A stretch of 8,268 nucleotides of DNA from UM-FILTER-36-13 sp964394835 (GCA_964394835.1 CAYMZA010000026.1:1-8268); one strand, 5' to 3'. Positions 1-7,269 are shown, numbered from the stretch's first letter. Notes: generated by a model from the sequence alone, not told the origin. Numbers and translations: made by a program.

Positions 1-2
1 AT

Positions 3-923
3 TGGTATAGTTTAAAAGAACAATTATTATTACCATTTGTTTTGTATAAATTAAAGCCAGACTTAGTTCATTTTACACATTTTAATGTTCCTTTTCTATA
101 TAATGGCAAGTATATTGTTACTATACATGATTTAATTATGACTAAGTTTCCAAGTAAAAAAGCTAGTAAATTAAATAGATTATTCTTTGTTATAAAAAGG
201 ATGGGGTATAACTTAGTTATTAAAAAAGCTGTTAAAAAAGCTGTTAAGGTTATAGCTGTATCTAAGTTTACTTCTGAAGATATTAAACAATATTTTAAAT
301 TAAATAAAAAAGAAAGTAAAAAGATAAAAGTTATTTATGAAGGTTTAACTACTGTTGATAATAATGCAGTAGAAGATATTGAATTACCTGATAATTACTT
401 TCTTTATATTGGTAATGCTTATCCTCATAAGAATTTAGAGTTTTTAATTAAAGTTTTTGCTAAGTTTATTAAAAAAAATAAAGATTATTATTTAATTTTA
501 ATCGGTAATAATAATTATTTCTATACTAGATTAAAGCAATACGCTAAAGAAATATTACAAGAAGATATAGATAAAGTTATTTTTACAGGATTTGTTCCTG
601 ATAAATATATTGTTAATTATTATACTAATGCTAAAGCATATATATTTCCATCTTTATATGAAGGATTTGGGTTACCCCCATTAGAGGCTATGAATTATAA
701 TATACCAGTATTATCTAGTAAAGAATCTTGTTTGTCAGAAATACTAGAAGATTCTGTATTATATTTTGATCCATATGATGAAGATGATTTATTAAGTAAA
801 ATAGATAATATTATTAACAATAATGAGTTAAGAAGCAATTTAGTATCTAAAGGTAAAGAACAAATAAAGAAATATTCTTGGTCTAAAATGGTTAAAGAGA
901 TATTGAAATTATACATTGAATAA
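3..923 (+). CDS. Glycosyltransferase family 4 (GT-B), 5' end cut by window edge
   Basis: This is the C-terminal majority of a retaining GT-B glycosyltransferase of the GT4 type, which moves a sugar from a nucleotide-sugar donor to a lipid- or polysaccharide-linked acceptor at the cytoplasmic membrane. The reading frame is open to the left edge (WYSLKEQLLLPFV precedes the TTG at 42), so that TTG is an internal leucine and the real start lies outside. Seen in order: the acceptor-side motif DLVHFTHFNVP (about 57-90), TIHD (about 120-131), the interdomain stretch YIGNAYPHKNL (about 405-440), and the donor-site EX7E signature EGFGLPPLE, with glutamates at 660-662 and 684-686. The C-terminal helix KYSWSKMVKEIL is typical of the family. 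It ends 41 bases before the DUF4012 gene, which has its own promoter. Envelope context suggests surface-glycan synthesis; sugar and acceptor cannot be told. The family call is firm. Confidence 0.92.
   Translation, partial: WYSLKEQLLLPFVLYKLKPDLVHFTHFNVPFLYNGKYIVTIHDLIMTKFPSKKASKLNRLFFVIKRMGYNLVIKKAVKKAVKVIAVSKFTSEDIKQYFKLNKKESKKIKVIYEGLTTVDNNAVEDIELPDNYFLYIGNAYPHKNLEFLIKVFAKFIKKNKDYYLILIGNNNYFYTRLKQYAKEILQEDIDKVIFTGFVPDKYIVNYYTNAKAYIFPSLYEGFGLPPLEAMNYNIPVLSSKESCLSEILEDSVLYFDPYDEDDLLSKIDNIINNNELRSNLVSKGKEQIKKYSWSKMVKEILKLYIE
221..244 (+). repeat. Two exact tandem copies of a 12-base unit
   Basis: TAAAAAAGCTGT occurs twice head to tail (221-232 and 233-244) inside the glycosyltransferase gene. 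It encodes the lysine-rich run KKAVKKAVK on the acceptor-domain helix. The repeat keeps the frame and is probably a small in-frame duplication in lysine-rich AT-rich coding sequence. Confidence 0.8.
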
Positions 924-929
924 TATATT

Positions 930-957
930 TTGTATTTTTGTATTTTTCTGGTATAAT
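930..957 (+). promoter_or_regulatory. Extended -10 promoter for a leaderless DUF4012-murJ-lepA mRNA
   Basis: TGGTATAAT at 949-957 is a perfect extended -10 element (TGn plus TATAAT at 952-957). A weak -35 candidate, TTGTAT at 930-935, lies 16 bases upstream. Transcription from such an element would begin about 7-8 bases after the hexamer, at 964-965, which is the A of the ATG at 965. No Shine-Dalgarno sequence exists between promoter and ATG, so a leaderless transcript is the simplest reading. The start site is inferred, not measured. Confidence 0.75.
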
Positions 958-964
958 ATAATTA

Positions 965-3391
965 ATGCTTAGGAAGAAAAAAGTAAATATAAAGCACTTG
1001 AAGAAAGATCTAGTAGAAGACTTAGATCAGTTTTTGTTAGAGGAAAGTTTTTCTCAAAAAGAAGTTAAAAATAAAAAGAAGGAAGCTTTAAATTATTTAG
1101 ATAAATTAATTAAAGAAGATTTATCATATAATCAAATACTAACTGAAATAACAGAAAAAGTTCAAGAAGAAGAAACTGAAGATACATATGATACAATGCC
1201 TTCTAATAATATTTTAGATTTAAGGCAACTAGAGCATAATAAGCAAAAAAAGAATAGTTTTTCTAAATTAGAAAAGTATAAAGGAATTAAAACTAGAATT
1301 AAAGAAAGATTTGTTAAGAAGAAAATTAAAGAAGAAAAGCAAGAATTATATTATCCTGAACAAATAAAAAGAAGTTTTAACTTTTCTTTTAATATAGACA
1401 CCCTTAAATTAAGGGGTGCTTTATCTAAAACTATAGTATTTGCTTTAATAACTGCTGTTATATTATTACCAATACGTGGTTTAGTTATATTTGGACAAGT
1501 TATTGAGGATAAGAATAAGATTTTAGAGCTTGGTCAACAAGGCATTACTAGTATGCAGTCTGGAACATTATTAGCTGCTGATGCTTCATATGAATTAGCT
1601 CAAACTGACTTTGCTAATGCTTTAGATAGTTTTGATAATGCAGAAGAAGTATTAAATGAATATCATGATTGGATGTTTAATACTGCTTCCTTGTTACCTG
1701 TAATGGGTAAACAAGTGTCTTTAAGTCGTAATATGATTATTATAGCTAATGATATTGCTAGGGCTGCTAATATCTTAAATAATAAGTTAAAAAACAATGA
1801 ACATCCTACAGAATATTTATTTATAATAAGCAATCAAATAGAAAAGAGTTTGCCATATTTAAAAGATGCTAATAAAGATTTACAAGGTATATCAACTTAC
1901 ATATTACCAGAAGATTTGCAAGTATATTTTGATAATTTAAAAGAATATTTACCTAGTACTATTAGTAACTTAGAAAACTTAAATGAAGTTTTTGATGTTT
2001 TAATTGATGTTCTTGGTCATAAATCTCAACAAAGATATTTAGTTTTATTTCAGAATAATAATGAATTAAGGGCTACTGGTGGATTTCTTGGTAGTTTTTC
2101 TTTAATGGATGTGTCTAAAGGTAAAATAATAGGCTTAGAAGTACCAAATAGGGGATTATATGATTTAGAAGCAGGGCAAAAGATTAAAATTAAATCACCT
2201 AAAGCATTGTCAGTTATTAATCCTCATTTTAATATTTGGGATGCTAATTGGTGGCCTGATTTTCCTACTTCTGCTAAGAAAATATCTGATTTTTATACTA
2301 ATGCTGAAAATACCTCTGTAGATGGTGTTATATCAATTAATGCCAATGTGCTACAAGAATTATTAGTTATATTAGGACCAATTACTTTAGATCAATATAA
2401 TATAACTATAACAGCAAATAATGTTTTTGAAGTATTACAAGAAGAAACAGAACTTAATTATAATAAAGAAGAAAATACACCTAAGGCTGTTATTTCAGAT
2501 TTGGTTCCTATAGTATTAGATAAATTATTATTTGATGTTTCTAATAATAAAGAAGTGTTATCTTTATTTATACAAATGTTAGCTAGTAAAAATATTCAAA
2601 TATATTTAAATGATGAAGTAGTACAAGAAAAAATACATGATTTTAACTGGTCTGGAGAAATATTAAGTAATGACAAAGACTATTTAAGTGTAATTAATAC
2701 TAATATTGCTGGAGGTAAAACAGATAATGATATTTATCAGATTATAGATCATCAAGCAGAAATTACTAATACTGGTGATATTATAAATACGGTAAGAATT
2801 ACTAGAACTAATAAAGGTGATGAAAATAATATTTTTGCTGGATTAGAAGGGGGTAATGTAAGTTATATTAGAATATTTACTCCTTTAAATAGTGAATTTA
2901 TAGAAGCTAAGGGTTTTGATAAAATCTCTGAAGAACATTTTGATCCCTCTAGTGAATTAGCTATTGAAGACAATATTTTAAGGTTTGAAGAAGATAAGAT
3001 GATAGATGGTAAGTCTAATACTGAAATATTCACTAGTCTTAATAAAACAGTATTTGCTAATTGGATGGCTTTAAAGCCAGGAGAAACCAAGACTGTTTCT
3101 GTGAAGTATAAATTACCGTTTAAGTTAGATTTACATACTTCCTTGGTCAATAATTGGACCAAGATATTTATGGGTGATTTAAAATTAGATAATTATAGTA
3201 TATTAATGCAGTCTCAATCAGGTAGAGATAATACTGTTATTAACTCTTCAGTTTTACTACCTAATGATATTAAAGTTATATGGAATATTGCTACAGAAGA
3301 AGATAAAATGAGTATTACAGATTATTTAGTAAGTTATAGTAATGAATTAATAAGTGATCAATATTTTGGTTTTATTGCAGCAAAGGAATAA
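965..3391 (+). CDS. DUF4012 single-pass envelope protein, 808 aa
   Basis: This is a DUF4012-family membrane protein. Residues 1-150 form a highly charged, lysine/glutamate-rich cytoplasmic region with predicted coiled or disordered character. One transmembrane helix follows at about 153-178, flanked by positive charge, and then about 630 extracytoplasmic residues. The hallmark segment FQNNNELRATGGFLGSF sits at about 362-378, followed by NWWPDFPTSAKKI and VDGVISINANVL, all typical of the family. The ATG at 965 is chosen because it sits at the expected transcription start of the upstream promoter. The gene lies between a GT4 glycosyltransferase and murJ (six-base gap to murJ). DUF4012 proteins are frequent in Actinobacteria and CPR near polysaccharide genes, but no biochemical role is established. 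A part in surface-glycan assembly or export is inference. Family assignment is confident; function is unknown. Confidence 0.9.
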   Translation: MLRKKKVNIKHLKKDLVEDLDQFLLEESFSQKEVKNKKKEALNYLDKLIKEDLSYNQILTEITEKVQEEETEDTYDTMPSNNILDLRQLEHNKQKKNSFSKLEKYKGIKTRIKERFVKKKIKEEKQELYYPEQIKRSFNFSFNIDTLKLRGALSKTIVFALITAVILLPIRGLVIFGQVIEDKNKILELGQQGITSMQSGTLLAADASYELAQTDFANALDSFDNAEEVLNEYHDWMFNTASLLPVMGKQVSLSRNMIIIANDIARAANILNNKLKNNEHPTEYLFIISNQIEKSLPYLKDANKDLQGISTYILPEDLQVYFDNLKEYLPSTISNLENLNEVFDVLIDVLGHKSQQRYLVLFQNNNELRATGGFLGSFSLMDVSKGKIIGLEVPNRGLYDLEAGQKIKIKSPKALSVINPHFNIWDANWWPDFPTSAKKISDFYTNAENTSVDGVISINANVLQELLVILGPITLDQYNITITANNVFEVLQEETELNYNKEENTPKAVISDLVPIVLDKLLFDVSNNKEVLSLFIQMLASKNIQIYLNDEVVQEKIHDFNWSGEILSNDKDYLSVINTNIAGGKTDNDIYQIIDHQAEITNTGDIINTVRITRTNKGDENNIFAGLEGGNVSYIRIFTPLNSEFIEAKGFDKISEEHFDPSSELAIEDNILRFEEDKMIDGKSNTEIFTSLNKTVFANWMALKPGETKTVSVKYKLPFKLDLHTSLVNNWTKIFMGDLKLDNYSILMQSQSGRDNTVINSSVLLPNDIKVIWNIATEEDKMSITDYLVSYSNELISDQYFGFIAAKE
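3382..3387 (+). promoter_or_regulatory. Ribosome binding site for murJ
   Basis: AAAGGA overlaps the last codons of the DUF4012 gene and lies 10 bases before the murJ ATG at 3398. It is the only plausible Shine-Dalgarno sequence at any start in the window. It supports 3398 as the start and suggests coupled translation across the six-base gap. Confidence 0.5.
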
Positions 3392-3397
3392 AAAATA

Positions 3398-4984
3398 ATG
3401 TGGAATAAGATTTGGTTTAAGCTTAATAATACAGTAGCTGGAGGTGCTTTAATAATCGCCTTTTTTTCTTTTCTTTCTAAACTTTTAGGATTATTTAGAG
3501 AAAGGTTAATAGCTCATAATTTTGGCGCTAGTGAATTATCAGATATTTACTATGCTTCTTTTCGTTTACCTGATCTTATTTTTAATACTTTAGTATTAGG
3601 AGCTTTAACTTCAGCTTTTATACCAGTTTTTCAAAAAGTTTGGTCAAAGAATAAAAAAGAAGGGTTAATTTTAGCTAATTCTGTTTTAAACTTCTTCATT
3701 TTACTAATTGGCTTTTTAATTATTATTGCTTTTATTTTTACTCCACAGATTGTACCTTTTTTATTTCCTGGATTTAATGAATGGCAATTAGGACAATCTA
3801 TTATATTAACTAGAGTAATGTTATTATCTGTAATATTTTTTGTTGCTTCTAATATTATTGGTGGAGTATTAAATTCTTGGAAAAAGTTTTTTAGCTTTTC
3901 TTTAGCCGCTTGTTTTTATAATATAGGAATAATTATAGGTATAGTATATTTCTATCCTTTATTTGGATTAATAGGTTTAGCTTATGGTGTGTTAATAGGT
4001 GCTATATTACATTTATTAATTCAGTTACCTGAAGTATTTAAAAATAACTATAGGTATAGTTTTGTTTTAAAATTTAATTCTAGTTTTAAAAGGATATTAA
4101 AATTAATGATACCTCGTACTATTGGCTTGGCGGCTAGTCAAATTAATTTAGTTGTTATAACAATGATAGCCTCTACTTTAGCAGTAGGTAGTATAGCTAT
4201 ATTTAATTTAGCTAATAATTTACAAAGTTTACCAGTTAGCTTATTTGCCGTTTCTTTAGCAGTTGCTGTATTTCCTACATTTACACAAGCTATTAATAAT
4301 AATGATAAGAAACTATTTGCTAAAAACTTTTCTTTAAGTTTTAGGAGAATTTTATTTCTTTTATTACCTATTTCCTTTTTGATTATAGTTTTAAGAGCTC
4401 AAATAGTTAGAGTTATACTAGGAACTGGTGCATTTGATTGGAATGACACTCGTTATACTGCTCAAACTTTAGGTATTTTTGCTATTTCTATATTTGCTCA
4501 AGGATTAATTCCGTTATTAGCTAGATCTTTTTATGCTTTTGAAGATACTAAAACACCAATGACAATTAGTGTAGTTAGTATTATTATTAATATATTTTTA
4601 TCCTTTACCTTATCTGAACATTTAGGTGTTATGGGATTAGCATTAGCTTTTTCTATATCAAGTATTTTAAATATGTTTATGCTATACATAGCTATTTATC
4701 CTAAGTTAAAATATGTAAAACATAGTAATATATTTAATTCTTTAGTTAAGATAACATTCAATTCTTTAATATCTGGAATGGTTGCTTATGGAATTTTAAA
4801 TATATTATCACCTTTAGTTAATATGAATACATTTATTGGTATATTTACTCAAGGATTTGTAGCTGGTATATTAGCCTTGCTTACTTATCTATTTTTAAGT
4901 ATAGTGTTTAAACTAGAAGAAGTAGAAAATATTAAGAAATTATTAATTAAATCATTATTATTATTCAAGAATGGAAAAAAATAG
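3398..4984 (+). CDS. murJ: Lipid II flippase MurJ (MviN family)
   Basis: MurJ is a MOP-superfamily flippase that turns lipid II from the inner to the outer leaflet of the cytoplasmic membrane for peptidoglycan synthesis. The 528 residues match the usual family length and are almost entirely hydrophobic, with about 14 membrane segments. The N-terminal signature is clear: FFSFLSKLLGLFRERLIAH (about 22-40) carries the conserved arginines of helix 1, SDIYYASFRLPDL (about 48-60) carries the conserved Asp and Arg, and LGALTSAFIPVF (about 67-78) follows. The central cavity-helix motif LMIPRTIGLAASQIN carries the Arg equivalent to the essential arginine of helix 8. It begins six bases after the DUF4012 stop, with an AAAGGA upstream, and its last 14 bases overlap lepA. 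Its presence argues that the organism makes or remodels peptidoglycan. Wzx-type flippases share the fold, but the N-terminal motifs favour MurJ. Confidence 0.95.
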   Translation: MWNKIWFKLNNTVAGGALIIAFFSFLSKLLGLFRERLIAHNFGASELSDIYYASFRLPDLIFNTLVLGALTSAFIPVFQKVWSKNKKEGLILANSVLNFFILLIGFLIIIAFIFTPQIVPFLFPGFNEWQLGQSIILTRVMLLSVIFFVASNIIGGVLNSWKKFFSFSLAACFYNIGIIIGIVYFYPLFGLIGLAYGVLIGAILHLLIQLPEVFKNNYRYSFVLKFNSSFKRILKLMIPRTIGLAASQINLVVITMIASTLAVGSIAIFNLANNLQSLPVSLFAVSLAVAVFPTFTQAINNNDKKLFAKNFSLSFRRILFLLLPISFLIIVLRAQIVRVILGTGAFDWNDTRYTAQTLGIFAISIFAQGLIPLLARSFYAFEDTKTPMTISVVSIIINIFLSFTLSEHLGVMGLALAFSISSILNMFMLYIAIYPKLKYVKHSNIFNSLVKITFNSLISGMVAYGILNILSPLVNMNTFIGIFTQGFVAGILALLTYLFLSIVFKLEEVENIKKLLIKSLLLFKNGKK

Positions 4985-6737
4985 AAATTTTTGTATTATA
5001 GCTCATATTGATCATGGTAAATCTACTTTAGCAGATAGAATGTTAGAGATTACTAAAACTGTTGAAAAAAGAAGAATGAAGGAACAGCTATTAGATCAGA
5101 TGGAGTTAGAAAGAGAAAGGGGTATTACCATTAAGCTACAGCCTGCACGAATGCAATGGAATGGTTATACTTTGAATTTAATTGATACTCCAGGACATAT
5201 TGATTTTAATTACGAAGTTTCTCGTTCTTTAGCTGCTGTAGAAGGAGCTTTGTTACTAGTAGATGCTACTCAGGGTATAGAAGCTCAAACTTTAGCTAAC
5301 CTATACCTAGCATTGGATCAAAACTTAGAGATTATACCAGTGATTAATAAGATAGATTTACCAGCTGCTGATATAGAAAAAGTAAGTCAGGAAATAATTA
5401 GTCTTTTAGGTTGTGAAAAAGAAGATATATTATTAACTTCAGCCAAAACAGGTGAGGGTGTAGAAAATATATTAAATGTTATTTGTGACAAAGTTCCTAG
5501 TCCTGATATTAAGAGTAATCATTTACAAGCTTTAGTGTTTGATTCTTCTTATGATGAATTTAAAGGTGTGGTTATATACACTAGATTATTTGGTGGTAGT
5601 GTTAAAAAGGGTGATAAGGTTAAATTTGTAGCTACTAAAGAAGAAACAGAAGTGTTAGATGTAGGGTACTTTAAACCTAATTGGGTTAGTTCTGATACTT
5701 TAAATAATGGTGAAATAGGGTATATTATTACCTCAGTTAAAGATTTAGAAAAGGCTAAGGTAGGTGATACTATAATATTTAAAGATGGTGATGCTAAGGC
5801 ATTGGCTGGCTACAAAGAAGTAAAACCAATGGTGTATGCTGGTATATTTCCTAAAGAAGGTAATGATTATCAAAGATTAAGAGATGCTGTGTTAAAATTA
5901 AAATTAAGTGATTCTAGTTTATCTTTTGAACCTGCTAGTTCTAAGGCTTTAGGATTTGGTTTTCATTGTGGTTTTTTAGGATTATTACACTTAGAAATAT
6001 TTCAGGAAAGAGTTAGAAGAGAATTTAATTTAGAATTAATAGTTACCACACCAACTGTTGCATATAATTTATATCTTAATAACGGAGAAGAAAAGACTAT
6101 TACATCTCCTATGGATATACCTGACCCTACTTATATAAACTATATAGAAGAACCATATATGGAAATTGAGATTGTAACTCCTGAGAATTATATGGGATCG
6201 TTAATGGAGTACGTAAGTCAGGTAAAAGGTATTTTTAAGGATACTAAATATTTAGATAAAAATAGGGTAGTTTTAACCTATAATATACCGTTATATAGTA
6301 TTTTAGTTGATTTTTACGATAAGATTAAAAGTATATCTTCTGGTTACGCTTCTTTGAGTTATGATTTTTTAGACTATAGAAAATGTGAGTTAGTTAAAAT
6401 GGATATTTTAGTAGCTGAACATCCTGTAGAAGCTTTAAGTACTTTAATTTATAAAGATGATGCACACAAAGTTGGTAAAGCTATACTTAGAAAATTAAAA
6501 GAAGTTTTAACAGCACAACAGTTTGTTCTTAAATTACAAGCTTCTGTTGGTGGTAAGATTATAGCAGGCGAGAGAATATCTGCATTAAGAAAAGATGTTA
6601 CCGCTAAGTTATATGGTGGTGATGTAACTCGTAAGCGTAAATTACTTGAAAAACAGAAAAAAGGTAAAAAAAGAATGTCTAAAATGGGAAAGGTAGACAT
6701 TCCACAAGAAGCTTACTTAGCAGTGCTTAAACGTTAA
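4971..6737 (+). CDS. lepA: Elongation factor 4 (LepA), ribosome-associated GTPase
   Basis: LepA/EF4 is a translational GTPase that binds the ribosome and is implicated in 30S maturation and translation under stress. At 588 residues it is full length for the family. GTPase motifs are intact: G1 AHIDHGKST (11-19), G2 ERERGITIK (47-55), G3 DTPGH (72-76, with the catalytic-type His76), G4 NKID (126-129) and G5 SAK (157-159). Domain II follows, then the LepA-type FGFHCGFLGLLHLEI block. The LepA-specific C-terminal domain ends with GGDVTRKRKLLEKQKKGKKRM, in which basic residues contact RNA, and VDIPQEAYLAVLKR. The ATG at 4971 gives the standard N-terminus (RNFCIIAHIDHGKS). It lies inside the last 14 bases of murJ with no Shine-Dalgarno, so translational coupling is likely. 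Its stop overlaps the stop of the minus-strand small ORF. Confidence 0.97.
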   Translation: MEKNRNFCIIAHIDHGKSTLADRMLEITKTVEKRRMKEQLLDQMELERERGITIKLQPARMQWNGYTLNLIDTPGHIDFNYEVSRSLAAVEGALLLVDATQGIEAQTLANLYLALDQNLEIIPVINKIDLPAADIEKVSQEIISLLGCEKEDILLTSAKTGEGVENILNVICDKVPSPDIKSNHLQALVFDSSYDEFKGVVIYTRLFGGSVKKGDKVKFVATKEETEVLDVGYFKPNWVSSDTLNNGEIGYIITSVKDLEKAKVGDTIIFKDGDAKALAGYKEVKPMVYAGIFPKEGNDYQRLRDAVLKLKLSDSSLSFEPASSKALGFGFHCGFLGLLHLEIFQERVRREFNLELIVTTPTVAYNLYLNNGEEKTITSPMDIPDPTYINYIEEPYMEIEIVTPENYMGSLMEYVSQVKGIFKDTKYLDKNRVVLTYNIPLYSILVDFYDKIKSISSGYASLSYDFLDYRKCELVKMDILVAEHPVEALSTLIYKDDAHKVGKAILRKLKEVLTAQQFVLKLQASVGGKIIAGERISALRKDVTAKLYGGDVTRKRKLLEKQKKGKKRMSKMGKVDIPQEAYLAVLKR

Positions 6738-6829
6738 ATAGAAGCAATACCTATAGTCCATAGAACCATAGATAATATTATAAATATAGATAATATAATC
6801 CAAATAATTTTTTGAGTTTTCTTTTTCAT
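6734..6829 (-). CDS. Small single-pass membrane protein, 31 aa, no known family
   Basis: A short ORF begins at the ATG complementary to 6827-6829 and ends with TAA at 6736-6734. It encodes MKKKTQK, then an unbroken hydrophobic helix of about 22 residues (IIWIILSIF, IILSMVLW) and the tail TIGIASI. This is the shape of a positive-inside single-pass small membrane protein. Support for a real gene: it fills the gap between lepA and the next gene almost exactly, and a good extended -10 (TGTTAAAAT) lies at leaderless spacing before its ATG. It also keeps two Trp and has the Lys-headed N-terminus seen in small CPR proteins. Its stop overlaps the lepA stop tail to tail, and its start abuts the ATG of the PH-like gene. 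I know no family for it, and hydrophobic ORFs can arise by chance in AT-rich DNA, so confidence is moderate. Confidence 0.62.
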   Translation of the reverse strand: MKKKTQKIIWIILSIFIILSMVLWTIGIASI

Positions 6830-7267
6830 ATGTATAATTTTAACAAATTTTTAGAAGATAGGGAAGAGTTACTGTTAGTTATTAAATCTAAGAATAAAAA
6901 TACTAGTTTATTCTTTACTTTTTTTTGTATACTTTTAACTTTCTTTCTTTTATTTCCTATGTGGCAAGCTGGTCGTCAAGGACTTATACTTTGGATTATT
7001 TCTCTTCTTTTTTTTATCATACTTTTTATAAAACAACTTGTAAATAAAAATAACTATTATCTTTTAACTAATAATAGGTTAATATCTTTGAGTATGATTA
7101 ATAAAGATTCTTTTAAATTACAAGGATATATATATTTAAGAAATATACAAGACATACAGAAACAAGGTAATAATATAATACTATTACACAATAATAAACC
7201 ATACTATCTTTTAAATATTAATAATATAAATAAGGTATATAATAAAATATATAATAAAATATATTAA
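6830..7267 (+). CDS. PH-like (bPH_2/DUF304-type) two-helix membrane protein
   Basis: This 145-residue protein has a short cytoplasmic N-terminus (FNKFLEDREELLLVIKSK), two membrane helices at about 26-46 and 51-70 with a short loop (WQAGRQG), and a C-terminal domain from about 74. That domain opens with NNYYLLTNNRLISLS, the typical beginning of bacterial PH domains of the YdbS/DUF304 type, followed by alternating beta-like strands (LRNIQDIQKQGNNIILL). Bacterial PH proteins of this layout are membrane-associated, with mostly unknown roles. The ATG at 6830 is preferred over the in-frame TTG at 6812: the latter would add MSFLFH, which looks unlike the family start and would overlap the opposite small gene. 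No Shine-Dalgarno is seen. It lies 92 bases after lepA, so read-through is possible. The last residues, YNKIYNKIY, come from a 12-base tandem repeat. Confidence 0.75.
   Translation: MYNFNKFLEDREELLLVIKSKNKNTSLFFTFFCILLTFFLLFPMWQAGRQGLILWIISLLFFIILFIKQLVNKNNYYLLTNNRLISLSMINKDSFKLQGYIYLRNIQDIQKQGNNIILLHNNKPYYLLNINNINKVYNKIYNKIY
6837..6845 (-). promoter_or_regulatory. Extended -10 for the small minus-strand gene
   Basis: Read on the minus strand, TGTTAAAAT (TG at 6845-6844, TAAAAT at 6842-6837) is an extended -10 with one mismatch to TATAAT. The last T is 8 bases from the A of the ATG at 6829, exactly the distance seen at the DUF4012 gene. Only a weak -35 (TTCCCT, 6865-6860, 17-base spacer) is visible. 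The element lies inside the coding region of the plus-strand PH-like gene. Confidence 0.5.
7236..7264 (+). repeat. 12-base tandem repeat at the end of the PH-like gene
   Basis: TATATAATAAAA is present twice exactly (7236-7247, 7248-7259), followed by a partial TATAT copy that runs into the stop codon. It encodes YNKIYNKIY. Being a multiple of three, copy-number change would lengthen or shorten the C-terminus without a frameshift. Confidence 0.8.
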
Positions 7268-7269
7268 CC

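Noticed and set aside
695..916. Minus-strand ORF of 73 codons antisense to the glycosyltransferase
   Set aside because: It lies wholly within the well-supported GT4 gene, has low-complexity Leu/Ser composition, no promoter and no recognisable family.
924..948. T-rich repeats after the glycosyltransferase as a terminator
   Set aside because: T-tracts occur, but no stem precedes them.
2863..3162. Minus-strand ORF of 99 codons antisense to the DUF4012 gene
   Set aside because: It lies fully inside a clear gene and resembles a reverse-frame shadow.
6449..6700. Minus-strand ORF of 83 codons antisense to the lepA 3' end
   Set aside because: It overlaps the conserved LepA C-terminal domain, and its composition is that of a shadow.
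6812..6829. TTG at 6812 as start of the PH-like gene
   Set aside because: The extra MSFLFH overlaps the opposite small gene and there is no RBS; the ATG at 6830 fits better.
6833..6838. Plus-strand TATAAT just after the PH-like ATG as its promoter
   Set aside because: It would start transcription inside the gene with no in-frame ATG downstream before the membrane helices; it is better read as codons TAT AAT.
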